Source: Lactobacillus hamsteri DSM 5661 = JCM 6256 (GTDB lineage: Bacteria; Bacillota; Bacilli; Lactobacillales; Lactobacillaceae). Taken from it: 64,000 nucleotides of DNA. Positions 52,954 through 61,860 of the stretch are shown here, one piece after another. The DNA lies in the NCBI RefSeq assembly GCF_000615445.1, contig NZ_BALY01000005.1:26103-90102 (forward strand), written 5' to 3'. The number at the start of each line of letters is the position of its first letter. Position 1 is the stretch's first letter. A program made the translations under genes and the position numbers. The notes beneath the pieces were generated by a model. That model was given only the letters and a program-made list of their open reading frames with translations. It was not told the origin of the DNA and searched no databases.

Positions 52954-53808
52954 TTATTTGCTTTTATTTTTATGTATAGCGGTAGCTTCATTAGACCTCT
53001 TCAAATTTTTAATAACTTTATCCGAATGGGTTGATACATATGAAAAAACAAGTACATCTACTACAAACAACTGACTTATTAAAGAAGTCGTAGCTCCAGA
53101 TCTAATTGTAGGTTCTCCAACATCTTGAGTTAACAAAACTAAATCAACTTTTTTAGCAAGAGAGGAGCGCGGATTGGCTGTTAAAAGAATTGTTGGGATT
53201 CCAAATTTATCCGCAATTTTTTGTAACTCAATAATTTCTGTAGTTTCACTATCATTACTAATTAAAATTAATAAATCATCTGACGTAAATGAAGCTAACT
53301 GAGCTAAAGTTACATGAAAGTCAGATATATAGTTTATATTCTTACCAATACGCATAAACTTCTGATTCATATCACTAGCAACTAGTCCAGAGGCAGCAAC
53401 CCCATAAACTAAAATTCGAGAAGAATTACCAATCTTTTGTACAGCTTTTTTTATATCTCTATCATTTAATCCAATTTGAGTAGCTTCAATAACGCTTTTA
53501 AAGCGAGTAACCATAGTATTTTTGATTGCAGTAATTCCTTCTCCCGCATCAAATTCATGATAATCAACATTATTTAAACTTGATTGTGTAGCAACTAATT
53601 GTAATTTCAGGTCACTAAATCCATTAGTACCAATTTCCTGACAAAATCGTACAATAGTTGCAGTGCTAATACCTGTATCCTTGGAAAGTTTCTGAATTGA
53701 GGAAGAAATAACATTTTTAGGATTGGCAATAATATAATCCCCTAAAAGTTGTTCTTTTTTAGGTAATTGTGATCTTTTACCATTAATTATCGAAAAAATG
53801 TTATGCAT
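52954..53808 (-). CDS. murR: RpiR-family regulator MurR
   Basis: A 284-residue RpiR-type regulator. The N-terminal helix-turn-helix (about 20-80: LSKDTGISTATIVRFCQEIGTNGFSDLKLQL) precedes a SIS sugar-phosphate-binding domain (about 120-260: ILVYGVAASGLVASDMNQKFMRIGK, LLILISNDSETTEIIELQKIA). As the last gene of the murP-murQ-mupG cluster it is most likely MurR, which senses MurNAc-6-phosphate. The two 19-bp operators upstream of murP fit a palindromic dimer site. The gap to mupG is 11 bases. Confidence 0.9.
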   Translation of the reverse strand: MHNIFSIINGKRSQLPKKEQLLGDYIIANPKNVISSSIQKLSKDTGISTATIVRFCQEIGTNGFSDLKLQLVATQSSLNNVDYHEFDAGEGITAIKNTMVTRFKSVIEATQIGLNDRDIKKAVQKIGNSSRILVYGVAASGLVASDMNQKFMRIGKNINYISDFHVTLAQLASFTSDDLLILISNDSETTEIIELQKIADKFGIPTILLTANPRSSLAKKVDLVLLTQDVGEPTIRSGATTSLISQLFVVDVLVFSYVSTHSDKVIKNLKRSNEATAIHKNKSK

Positions 53809-53819
53809 ATTGCTACTAC

Positions 53820-54881
53820 CTACTTTTTATATAAATAAAACTCCTGACCTGGCTGTATTGAATCAATTAAAGAAATCGATCCATTATCTACTCTTCCAAC
53901 TACATTTACTTTCTTATTCATAGGAAGATCTCCTTTAACCAGTTGAATCTCTCCCATATACCTTTGGTAAAAGCGATTATTTAAAGTAATACTCCCCTTT
54001 ACCCTTTCAATCACATTTTCTGAATTAATTATTGGTACTTTATGCATTCGTGAATCTTCGCAACGTACCACATATTCAGCTGGATCAGGACGTTGATTGT
54101 GCTTTCCTAAAATATAATTGTACATTTTTTCAGAAACATTTTCTGCTTTTTTCGTATAAAGAATTATACTGCCAGTTTCTTGATATGTTCTAATTTGATC
54201 AAGAGATTCATCACTTATTCCTGGATCTCCTAAATAAAATAAGTCAGCTCCTAGCTCTTTTAGTTTTAAAATACTAGCTAATGGATCATAGGTTCTTTGA
54301 CATTCTAGGGTTGGCAAACCTTCATATAATGGACCCCGGCGATTTTCATCACCAGCAAAAAATGCTTGAACCTTCATTCCATACTTTTTAAACATCCGTA
54401 TCTGTTTTTCAAAAAATTGACGGCTAATTCCTGTATCGGGACATGGATAGAAATTAAACCATGCTTGAATATTTTCCATTTTTGCATTAAAAATACTTAA
54501 TTGTCTTAATTCCTCTTCCGTAAAAGTACTTCCATTTATCCCAATTTCAATATTTTGTGACAACGTGGCAATTTGCTCAGATGCTAATTTATCATCAATT
54601 CTTAGTCCAGTAATACCTTGCTTTTTTAAATAATTTAAACTACTTAATGAAATATCTAGCTTCTTTAGACTATTTCGATCTATATCGACCATTACATTTA
54701 AATTATTAACTTTAGCTAAACTCCCTAATTTTAACAATCTTTCCTTATACTTTTCAGAATCTTCCTCAGGAATATGTACCGACGTAAAAATCCCATTGAA
54801 ATTATTTTTCTTTAAACGCTTAATATATTGTTCAGTTTCTGAAGTTACATCCTTATTTAAATAAATTGAAAATCCTAACAT
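53820..54881 (-). CDS. mupG: 6-phospho-N-acetylmuramidase, DUF871 family
   Basis: A 353-residue DUF871 protein with an N-terminal TIM-barrel domain (to about 235: GFSIYLNKDVTSETEQYIKRLKKN, IEIGINGSTF, AWFNFYPCPDTGISRQFFEKQ) and a C-terminal cyclophilin-like domain (YVVRCEDSRMHKVPIIN). In Staphylococcus aureus MupG splits intracellular MurNAc-6P-GlcNAc, supplied by MurP, into MurNAc-6P and GlcNAc. The same gene set here (murP, murQ, murR) supports that role, so the bacterium likely imports the disaccharide. The ATG follows AAAGGAAC. Confidence 0.88.
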   Translation of the reverse strand: MLGFSIYLNKDVTSETEQYIKRLKKNNFNGIFTSVHIPEEDSEKYKERLLKLGSLAKVNNLNVMVDIDRNSLKKLDISLSSLNYLKKQGITGLRIDDKLASEQIATLSQNIEIGINGSTFTEEELRQLSIFNAKMENIQAWFNFYPCPDTGISRQFFEKQIRMFKKYGMKVQAFFAGDENRRGPLYEGLPTLECQRTYDPLASILKLKELGADLFYLGDPGISDESLDQIRTYQETGSIILYTKKAENVSEKMYNYILGKHNQRPDPAEYVVRCEDSRMHKVPIINSENVIERVKGSITLNNRFYQRYMGEIQLVKGDLPMNKKVNVVGRVDNGSISLIDSIQPGQEFYLYKK

Positions 54882-54937
54882 AATTTGTTCCTTTCATAAA
54901 AATAAAGCCAAAAAGATCATCACTTTTTGGCTTTACT

Positions 54938-55834
54938 TTAATTATTCTTGATAACTTCACTAACATTATCATTATATTGCTTTAATAGTTTTTGAGCTCT
55001 ATCTTTATCAGTTTTAGTTTTAATCATAGTAATGGCAAGAGGAACATTGTTTTCTGCTTTCTCCAATGCTTGTATTGCTTCTTCTTGTGTCGCATCTGTA
55101 ACAGAAGAAATAATCCGACTTGCTCGATTAACTAATTTAGAATTTGTCGGCATAACATCAATCATTACATTTTCAAAAACTTTTCCTTGTTTGATCATAA
55201 CTCCCGTTGAGATCATGTTCAAAATCATTTTTTGAGCAGTTCCCGCCTTCATACGTGTAGAGCCTGTTACTACTTCAGGACCGACTAAAGCTTCAATTGC
55301 AATATTGGAAAGCTTACCAATTTCAGATTCTTTAACACAAGCTATTGAAATAGTGAGCGCGCCTATTTTATTAGCATATTCTATACCACCAATTACATAA
55401 GGTGTACGTCCACTAGCTGCTAATCCTAAGACTGTATCTTTTTCATTGAGGTTTAACTTTTTAAGATCACTCGCACCTAAATTAGTATCATCCTCAGCCC
55501 CTTCAACAGCTTTATACATTGCACCTTGTCCACCAGCAATTAATCCTATAGCTCTTTCAGGTTTAATTCCATAAGTTGGCACTAACTCAGCTGCATCTAG
55601 AACACCTAATCTTCCACTCGTACCAGCACCAATATATATTAATCGACCACCTTTTTTATAACGTTTAGCTGCCTCATCAATCGCCTTTGCTATTTGATCA
55701 TTTTGGGTTCCAACAGCTACAGCAACTTTTTGATCTTCCTCATTCATAATTTTTACCATTTCTGAAGTCGAAACAGTATCGATATGCATAGATGACGGAT
55801 TACGTTGCTCTGTAGTTAAATTTTCTATTTTCAT
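54938..55834 (-). CDS. murQ: N-acetylmuramic acid 6-phosphate etherase
   Basis: A 298-residue SIS-domain etherase that removes lactate from MurNAc-6P to give GlcNAc-6P. The motifs EQRNPSSMHIDTVSTSEMVK, YIGAGTSGRLGVLDAAE, LAASGRTPYVIGGI and GSTRMKAGTAQKMILN are all present. The ATG at 55834 follows GAGG, which overlaps the murP stop; an in-frame GTG at 55849 is less likely. Length and motifs match MurQ of Firmicutes. Confidence 0.95.
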   Translation of the reverse strand: MKIENLTTEQRNPSSMHIDTVSTSEMVKIMNEEDQKVAVAVGTQNDQIAKAIDEAAKRYKKGGRLIYIGAGTSGRLGVLDAAELVPTYGIKPERAIGLIAGGQGAMYKAVEGAEDDTNLGASDLKKLNLNEKDTVLGLAASGRTPYVIGGIEYANKIGALTISIACVKESEIGKLSNIAIEALVGPEVVTGSTRMKAGTAQKMILNMISTGVMIKQGKVFENVMIDVMPTNSKLVNRASRIISSVTDATQEEAIQALEKAENNVPLAITMIKTKTDKDRAQKLLKQYNDNVSEVIKNN

Positions 55835-55845
55835 TCTATATTTCC

Positions 55846-57816
55846 TCACTTACTGCTAACTTTAAATACAGATTCTCCTGCTTTCACTTCTCCAGATTTT
55901 AATAATTTCATATTTTGAATAACTTCTGTATTAGTCACGGTCATCATCACAACTGGATCTTTACCCGCTTCTTTAATCTTATTAATATTCATTGTTCCAA
56001 GCTGTTGACCACTCTTAACTTCTTGACCTTCTTTTACGGTAATTGTAAAAGGCTCGCCTTTTAACTCTACTGTATCGATTCCCATATGAATTAAAATTTC
56101 AAGATTACCTTTTGCAGACATCATAGTCAATGCATGCTTAGTGGACATAACACTTACGATCTTTCCATCGAGTGGAGCTACAATTGATCCATCAGATGGA
56201 ATAATTGCGAACCCGTCTCCAAGCATTTTTTGTGAAAATACTTCATCATCTACTTTTTCCAAATTTTCAATTTTTCCAGAAACTGGAGCTTCAATTTCTT
56301 GAATTACTGTAGAAGTTTTCATATCTAAGTTAGAAGCTTCTTTTTCAGCTTCTCTTCTTTCAGCAACAGCAGGACTTGCTTGATCGTCTGGAAGCATTGC
56401 TTCCTTTGGCACACCCCAAAAGTAAGTAGCAATAAATCCACCTGCATATGCAGCTAAAAGCCCAAGTACATAAGCCCACCACATGTTATTAGCAATTAAT
56501 GGAATTAATGCTGCACCAGAAGGTCCAATAGCAATCGAGCCTACTTGACCAAACATCGCAACTACAGCACCACCAATACCACCACCAACACAGGCAGTAA
56601 TAAATGGACGTCCTAATGGTAAGGTAACACCATAGATTAATGGTTCACCAACCCCAAGAATACCAACAGGTAAAGCACCCTTGATCATATTAACAAGTTG
56701 CTTATTTTTACGACATTTTATCCACAAAGCAATAGCGGCGCCTACTTGACCACCACCAGCCATAGCTAAAATAGGAAGCAACGGTGTAAAACCTATTTTT
56801 TGAATCATTTCTAAGTGAATTGGTGTCAAAATCTGATGCAAACCGAGCATTACCATTGGCAGGAATAATAATCCAAGAATAAATCCAGAAACAGGTCCAC
56901 CCACTTTAAGAACCCAATTAATTGCACCAACTAATGAGTTTGAGAACCATCCAGCTAACGGCATAATGAAGAATACTGTAAATAATCCCATTATTAGAAT
57001 CGTTAAAAATGGTGTAAATATAATGTCTACCGAATCAGCTATATGCTTGTGGAAGAATTTTTCAACATAAGATAAAAGCCATACTCCAAGTAAGACTCCA
57101 ATAATCCCTCCTTGACCAGCAGCCAATGGTTTACCATCAAAAATGTTAGGTATAGTTATTGGAGCAACAATGCCAGGAAGGTAAACAATACCTCCGATAA
57201 TACCACCTAATCCTGGCGTAGCACCGAATTCTTTAGCAGTATTAATACCAACATAAATGTTCAAAAAAGAAAAAAGCGCACTTGAAATCATTGCCAAAAC
57301 AGTAATATTTAAACTCCAAGATTCTGGCAACATTTTCGCAGTAAGCATGTTCCTTAAAATACCTGCTACACCCGAAATTAATCCGGCACCAACGAAAGCT
57401 GGAATTAATGGAACAAAAATTGCTGAAATATGCTGTAAAGCAACTCTCCACCAAGTCTTTTTAAGAGACGCCTTATGAGCTGCGTGAACTTCGGCGGCTT
57501 TCCTCTCTACTTCACTTTTACTAGCTTGATAAGAATTAGTTGGAAAGATTTCCCCTTCCTTAACTCCTGCTTCATCATTCATGATCGTAGCTACTTTGGT
57601 ATTAACACCTGGACCAAGAACAATTTCTAAAGTGTCTGCTTCAACGACACCTAAAACACCATTAATTTTCTTTAACGCAACCATATTTACTTTTGACATA
57701 TCGCGTATCTTAATTCTTAGCCGAGTCATACAGTGAATAAGAGATTCAACATTGTCTATACCACCTATTTGTGCATAGATCTCATCACTCAGGCATTGAT
57801 ATTTATCCTTTTCCAT
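55846..57816 (-). CDS. murP: PTS EIIBCA transporter for MurNAc or MurNAc-GlcNAc
   Basis: A 656-residue PTS permease. EIIB is at the N-terminus with the phosphorylated Cys near 29 (LIHCMTRLRIKI). EIIC has about ten membrane segments (about 110-470) with GVGEPLIYGVTLPLGRPF. A fused EIIA(Glc)-type domain ends the protein (about 500-656) with its His in LIHMGIDTVELKG. MurP proteins of Staphylococcus lack EIIA, but those of lactobacilli and some others carry it. The neighbours murQ, mupG and murR fix the substrate class. The ATG at 57816 follows AAAGGAAG. Confidence 0.92.
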   Translation of the reverse strand: MEKDKYQCLSDEIYAQIGGIDNVESLIHCMTRLRIKIRDMSKVNMVALKKINGVLGVVEADTLEIVLGPGVNTKVATIMNDEAGVKEGEIFPTNSYQASKSEVERKAAEVHAAHKASLKKTWWRVALQHISAIFVPLIPAFVGAGLISGVAGILRNMLTAKMLPESWSLNITVLAMISSALFSFLNIYVGINTAKEFGATPGLGGIIGGIVYLPGIVAPITIPNIFDGKPLAAGQGGIIGVLLGVWLLSYVEKFFHKHIADSVDIIFTPFLTILIMGLFTVFFIMPLAGWFSNSLVGAINWVLKVGGPVSGFILGLLFLPMVMLGLHQILTPIHLEMIQKIGFTPLLPILAMAGGGQVGAAIALWIKCRKNKQLVNMIKGALPVGILGVGEPLIYGVTLPLGRPFITACVGGGIGGAVVAMFGQVGSIAIGPSGAALIPLIANNMWWAYVLGLLAAYAGGFIATYFWGVPKEAMLPDDQASPAVAERREAEKEASNLDMKTSTVIQEIEAPVSGKIENLEKVDDEVFSQKMLGDGFAIIPSDGSIVAPLDGKIVSVMSTKHALTMMSAKGNLEILIHMGIDTVELKGEPFTITVKEGQEVKSGQQLGTMNINKIKEAGKDPVVMMTVTNTEVIQNMKLLKSGEVKAGESVFKVSSK

Positions 57817-57837
57817 GATGTGCTTCCTTTACGTATA

Positions 57838-58009
57838 AATGTAACAATATTTCATTTTGCGAAAGAGCTGACAATTAAAACATTTTTGTGCCGTAAGCGC
57901 TTTCTATACTTAGATATTAATATGATATTTACATTTTGTAAAGAAAAAATAAGTCATTTTATAAAAAATCTATTAAACAATTTTTTATAAAATGTAACAA
58001 TATTACATT
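57838..58009 (-). promoter_or_regulatory. murP promoter with two MurR-like operators and a cre site
   Basis: On the minus strand TTTACA, 17 bases and TAATAT form the promoter. AATGTAACAATATTACATT (57991-58009) is a perfect 7-base-arm palindrome. AATGTAACAATATTTCATT (57838-57856), one mismatch away, lies near the ribosome site. GTAAGCGCTTTC at about 57894-57905 is a cre-like site downstream of the -10. The operon is thus probably repressed by MurR and by CcpA. Confidence 0.82.
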
Positions 58010-58054
58010 TTCACTTAAATACATCAAGTGCATAAGCACTAATAATTAATAAAA

Positions 58055-58088
58055 AAATCGCATCCCCAAATCAGGAATGCGATCGAAA
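58055..58088 (-). terminator. Rho-independent terminator on the minus strand
   Basis: On the minus strand ATCGCATTCC and GGGGATGCGAT form the stem, followed by TTTTTTT. It lies 200 bases beyond the gene at 58313-58702 with no frame between. Confidence 0.85.
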
Positions 58089-58312
58089 AATATTCTACTT
58101 AAGTTTAACACCGATAACTACTTTTCCAATTCATTAAAGAGGACTTTGCCTCTTCAAGATTTCCAAAGTTAACCCTTATCACAATGCAAGCTAAAGGGAA
58201 AGTTTTTAACTATACAGTCGCTTAACACTTTTACAACTTTATCGATATCAAACAATATATTTCTTTATAGCCGACGGTCGTATTTAATTGATAATTCAGT
58301 AACTTCCTTGAA
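58089..58312. other. Non-coding stretch, possible relic
   Basis: No frame of useful length on either strand. It contains GAGGACTTTGCCTC, a hairpin also found in related form (GAGGATTTGCCTC) at about 43106-43118, and a TTAACCCTTATCACAATGCAAG segment that resembles MerR-regulated promoters. Nothing more can be assigned. Confidence 0.4.
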
Positions 58313-58702
58313 TTAATAACGGTGATACTTAACTCTTGTACCCATTGAATACCAAATAAGTGAACGACCACTACGCTTTAAGCTAAAGCCATCAGATTGT
58401 GGAATCATTACAATAATTTCTTTACCATGTGGTTCTACAAGATAAACACGTTTGTGATAAGGAAGAATTCCCGTATGCTTACTACGGTAAGTACTGTAGC
58501 CATCAATGCGATACTTAGAAATATTTATCTTATCTTTACCCTGATACCACTTACCCCAAAACCTACTTGGAATTTTATATGTCTTTAAATGATATTTTTT
58601 AGCATAACTCTTTGCTTCAACAGTTTGGTTGGTATTAGTTATCAAACTTATAGTTCCAACACACATCATCAATGCAATAAAAATTTTAAAAAATTTCTTC
58701 AT
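58313..58702 (-). CDS. Small secreted protein with G-x-W motif
   Basis: A 129-residue exported protein. The signal peptide ends near residue 30 (TVEA). The mature part starts with YHLKTYKIPSRFWGKWYQGKDKI, the same IP-x-x-x-x-G-x-W opening as the protein at 51196-51717, and ends in RSLIWYSMGTRVKYHRY. It is strongly basic. The ATG at 58702 fits AGGAG by 8 bases; an in-frame GTG nine bases earlier does not. Function unknown. Confidence 0.75.
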   Translation of the reverse strand: MKKFFKIFIALMMCVGTISLITNTNQTVEAKSYAKKYHLKTYKIPSRFWGKWYQGKDKINISKYRIDGYSTYRSKHTGILPYHKRVYLVEPHGKEIIVMIPQSDGFSLKRSGRSLIWYSMGTRVKYHRY

Positions 58703-58881
58703 TATCCCCACTCCTAAATATTTCCATGTTAATACAATATATTCCTAATTACTATACTTTTTATTTCTGAAAAGTTCATCTGAGCTTTTCAGAGTTTATC
58801 GGCCACTATAAAGAATAATAAGTAAATAAAATAACTATCATCCTTCTTTTCTTATAACTAGTCCACTAAAACAAAATAAGT

Positions 58882-58908
58882 TATAATTAAATAATGTAAA
58901 CGATTTCA
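58882..58908 (+). promoter_or_regulatory. dhaK promoter -10 and cre site
   Basis: TATAAT (58882-58887) is followed by TGTAAACGATTTCA (58895-58908), a near-consensus cre, about 30 bases before dhaK. CcpA binding here would block transcription when glucose is present. Confidence 0.82.
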
Positions 58909-58937
58909 TAGTATTTATTTGAAAGAAGGGTCTTTTT

Positions 58938-59933
58938 ATGAAGAAAATTATTAACGATCCACATAATGTTGTGCCAGAAATGGTTGAAGGTATGACTAAA
59001 TCTTACCCTCAAATCATTGAAAAAGTTGCAGGTACAGAAGCTGTGGTCCGTTCTGATAAAGATTCTATGAACGGAAAAGTTGGAATTGTCAGCGGCGGTG
59101 GCTCAGGTCACGAACCTGCCCATGCTGGTTATGTTGGAGAAGGGATGCTTAGTGCAGCCGTTTGTGGTCAAGTATTTACTTCACCTACTCCAGATCAAAT
59201 TTATGAAGCAATTAAAGCTGTAAATCAAGGTCAAGGCGTCTTTTTAGTTGTAAAAAATTATTCTGGAGATGTTATGAACTTTGATATGGCAAAAGATTTA
59301 GCAAGTATGGATAATATTCCAGTTAAATCAATTGTTGTCGATGATGATATTGCCGTCGAAAACAGCCTTTATACTCAAGGACGTCGTGGCGTTGCTGGAA
59401 CAGTATTTATGCACAAAATTCTTGGCGCAGCTGCCCAACAAGGAGCAAGTCTAGATGAAATTGATGCTTTAGCACACAAAGTATTACCAAATATTAAAAC
59501 AATAGCTGTCGCCCTTTCTGCAGCAACCAATCCAGAAGTTGGTAAGCCAGGTTTTGAACTTAAAGAAGATGAAATTGAATTTGGTGTTGGTATTCATAGC
59601 GAGCCAGGATACCGTCGTGAAAAGATTAGAGCTTCAAAGGATTTAGTAGAAGAATTAATTGGTAAGTTAAATGACGAAATGAAACTTGATAATTCGAAAA
59701 AGTACGCATGCTTAATTAACGGTATGGGGGCTACTCCTTTGATGGAACAATATGTTTTTGCAAATGATGTTTTAAATAAATTAAATGAATTCAACATCGA
59801 ACCAGCATTCATGAAAATTGGCAATTATATGACTTCAATTGATATGGCTGGAATTTCTCTTACTTTATTAGAGATCCAAGACGATAAGTGGTTGGATTAT
59901 CTAAATTATCCAGTTAAAACTATTGCTTGGTAG
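58938..59933 (+). CDS. dhaK: Dihydroxyacetone kinase subunit DhaK
   Basis: A 331-residue DhaK. VSGGGSGHEPAHAGYVGEGM binds dihydroxyacetone, and GIHSEPGYRR holds the His that forms the covalent adduct. It works with DhaL and the phosphoryl carrier DhaM, which takes phosphate from HPr rather than ATP. GAAAGAAGGG is the ribosome site. First gene of dhaKLM-glpF, under a cre site. Confidence 0.95.
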   Translation: MKKIINDPHNVVPEMVEGMTKSYPQIIEKVAGTEAVVRSDKDSMNGKVGIVSGGGSGHEPAHAGYVGEGMLSAAVCGQVFTSPTPDQIYEAIKAVNQGQGVFLVVKNYSGDVMNFDMAKDLASMDNIPVKSIVVDDDIAVENSLYTQGRRGVAGTVFMHKILGAAAQQGASLDEIDALAHKVLPNIKTIAVALSAATNPEVGKPGFELKEDEIEFGVGIHSEPGYRREKIRASKDLVEELIGKLNDEMKLDNSKKYACLINGMGATPLMEQYVFANDVLNKLNEFNIEPAFMKIGNYMTSIDMAGISLTLLEIQDDKWLDYLNYPVKTIAW

Positions 59934-59946
59934 AAAGGACTTAAAA

Positions 59947-60531
59947 ATGGCATTAACTACTGATACTTTAACAATTTGGATGAATAACTTTGCAAATAAA
60001 GTTGAAGAAAACAAACAACATTTAAGTGATTTAGATACACCAATTGGCGATGGTGACCACGGCTTCAACATGGATCGTGGTATGAAAGCTGTCGAACAAA
60101 AATTAGCTACAAAGCCTGCTGACTTAACAACTGGCTTTAAGACTATCGCTATGGCACTTATTTCAACAGTTGGTGGAGCTTCTGGCCCTCTTTATGGAAC
60201 AGCTTTTCTTGAAATGGCTAAGAAGAGCACCTCAACTGAAGATATTGGTGAATTGCTAGATGCAGCTCTTGCAGGTATTCAAATGCGTGGTGGTGCAAAA
60301 CCTGGTGATAAAACCATGGTTGACGTGTGGAGCACTTTAGTTCCAGACGTTAAGGCTGGCAATTTAACTGAAGATAAAATTAAAGAATCTGTTGAAGCAA
60401 CTAAAGATATGGTCGCTAAAAAAGGACGTGCAAGTTATTTAGGTGAACGTTCAAAAGGCCATATTGATCCAGGTTCTGAATCAAGTAGTTACTTATTTAA
60501 AGCAATGCTTGAAACGGAGGGATTATTATGA
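59947..60531 (+). CDS. dhaL: Dihydroxyacetone kinase subunit DhaL
   Basis: A 194-residue DhaL carrying tightly bound ADP. TPIGDGDHGFNMDRG holds the Asp residues for Mg-ADP. GGASGPLYGTAFLEM and RGRASYLGERSKGHIDPGS are signature regions. The ATG at 59947 follows AAAGGA; an in-frame start at 59923 overlaps dhaK and lacks a site. DhaL passes phosphate from DhaM to DhaK-bound substrate. Confidence 0.95.
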   Translation: MALTTDTLTIWMNNFANKVEENKQHLSDLDTPIGDGDHGFNMDRGMKAVEQKLATKPADLTTGFKTIAMALISTVGGASGPLYGTAFLEMAKKSTSTEDIGELLDAALAGIQMRGGAKPGDKTMVDVWSTLVPDVKAGNLTEDKIKESVEATKDMVAKKGRASYLGERSKGHIDPGSESSSYLFKAMLETEGLL

Positions 60532-60899
60532 GTTTAGGTATCACTCTTGTTTCACATGTTTCCGATATTGCTGAAGGACTACCTAAATTATTAAATCAAG
60601 TTGCAAAAGATGTGCCTATTACAACTGCTGGTGGTACGAACGATGGAGACATTGGCACAAGCATGGAAAAAATCATGAGCGCTTTCGATAATAATTCCGC
60701 AGATGAAATTTTGGCCTTTTATGATCTCGGAAGCGCAAAAATGAACTTAGAGATGGCAATGGAAATGTCTGATAAAAAAGTTCATCTATACAATACTGCT
60801 TTTATTGAAGGTGCATATACTGCTGCTTCATTAATTCAAGCTGGAGTTAGCTTGGATGATATTGAAAAGCAACTTAAACCATTAACAATTAAAGATTAA
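60528..60899 (+). CDS. dhaM: Dihydroxyacetone kinase phosphotransfer subunit DhaM
   Basis: A 123-residue single-domain EIIA(Man)-like DhaM. LVSHVSDIAEGL holds the phosphorylated His near residue 10, and TAGGTNDGDIGTS is the second family motif. It lacks the HPr and EI domains of the Escherichia coli version, as usual in lactic acid bacteria. Overlaps the end of dhaL by 4 bases. Confidence 0.93.
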   Translation: MSLGITLVSHVSDIAEGLPKLLNQVAKDVPITTAGGTNDGDIGTSMEKIMSAFDNNSADEILAFYDLGSAKMNLEMAMEMSDKKVHLYNTAFIEGAYTAASLIQAGVSLDDIEKQLKPLTIKD

Positions 60900-60917
60900 A
60901 AGAAACGAGGTGCTCTC

Positions 60918-61625
60918 ATGTCAGGATTTATCGGAGAATTCTTTGGAACCATGGTATTGATCGTCCTTGGTACAGGATGTGGCGCAGCGATCAATTTGAA
61001 AAAATCATATGCCAAAGGCTCTAACTGGCTTTACGTCACAATAGCTTGGGGCATGGCTGTTACCTTTGGTGTATATGTAGCTGCTAGCTTAGGTTCTGAA
61101 GGACACTTAAACCCAGCTGTAACTCTTGGTTTTGCTTTCTTTGGCTACTTCCCTTGGAGCGAAGTAGGTCCATATTTACTAGGTCAATTCTTAGGTGCTT
61201 TTATTGGTGCAGCTTTAGTAGCAATTCAATTTCACCCTCATTTTAAAGAGACTAAGACTCCTGAAGAAGGAAATAGTGTTGGTATTTTTGCTACAGGCCC
61301 AGCAATTAAAAACAATTTATTTAACTTCTTAAGTGAAACAATTGCTACTTTCATCTTTGTATTTGCGCTACTTAATTTAGGCGATTTCGACAAAGGATTA
61401 AAGCCAATTGCAGTCGGCTTGTTAATTATGGTTATTGGTCAAGCATTGGGTGGTACAACTGGATTTGCTTTAAACCCTGCTCGTGACTGGTCTCCAAGAT
61501 TGGCTTACACAGTTTTACCAATCCCTAACAAATCAGATGCAAATTGGGGCTATGCTTGGGTTCCAATGGTAGGACCAATCGTAGGTGGTATTTTAGCCGC
61601 AGGCTTACAATATTTAATTAAATAA
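60918..61625 (+). CDS. glpF: Glycerol facilitator, aquaporin family
   Basis: A 235-residue MIP channel with six membrane segments and the two NPA loops: HLNPAVTLGF and LNPARDWSPRLAY. The Asp after the second NPAR is a mark of glycerol rather than water channels. Its place after dhaKLM suggests uptake of glycerol or dihydroxyacetone for the pathway. GAAACGAGGTG is the ribosome site. Confidence 0.92.
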   Translation: MSGFIGEFFGTMVLIVLGTGCGAAINLKKSYAKGSNWLYVTIAWGMAVTFGVYVAASLGSEGHLNPAVTLGFAFFGYFPWSEVGPYLLGQFLGAFIGAALVAIQFHPHFKETKTPEEGNSVGIFATGPAIKNNLFNFLSETIATFIFVFALLNLGDFDKGLKPIAVGLLIMVIGQALGGTTGFALNPARDWSPRLAYTVLPIPNKSDANWGYAWVPMVGPIVGGILAAGLQYLIK

Positions 61626-61679
61626 AAATATTTTACAGTGACCGTATTTTTCGGACACATCATTGATATTATGCCATTG

Positions 61680-61719
61680 AGGACTTGTTCCAATATTATA
61701 TTGGAGTAAGTTCTTTTAA
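61680..61719 (+). terminator. Rho-independent terminator after glpF
   Basis: GGACTTGTTCCAATAT and ATATTGGAGTAAGTTC pair, followed by TTTT. The rest of 61626-61790 holds nothing else recognised. Confidence 0.7.
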
Positions 61720-61781
61720 TTTATCTTCAATTTTCTTGTATTGTAATAATTAATATAGACTTATGATATAAGATCATTTCA

Positions 61782-61831
61782 GTTGTTTTAAATATGTCTA
61801 ATTAGTATAATCATTATATATGTTAGACATA
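61782..61831 (+). promoter_or_regulatory. Promoter and operator of the DinJ/YafQ pair
   Basis: TTGTTT, 17 bases and TATAAT (61806-61811) form the promoter. TATGTCTAA (61793-61801) and TTAGACATA (61823-61831) are perfect 9-base arms that bracket the -10. This is a typical antitoxin autoregulation site. Confidence 0.82.
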
Positions 61832-61860
61832 CAATAGAACATTAAAAGGAGAGATAAGCT

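Noticed and set aside
58089..58312. Transposase relic
   Set aside because: Translation in all frames gives frequent stops and no recognisable transposase motif. No inverted repeats flank it.
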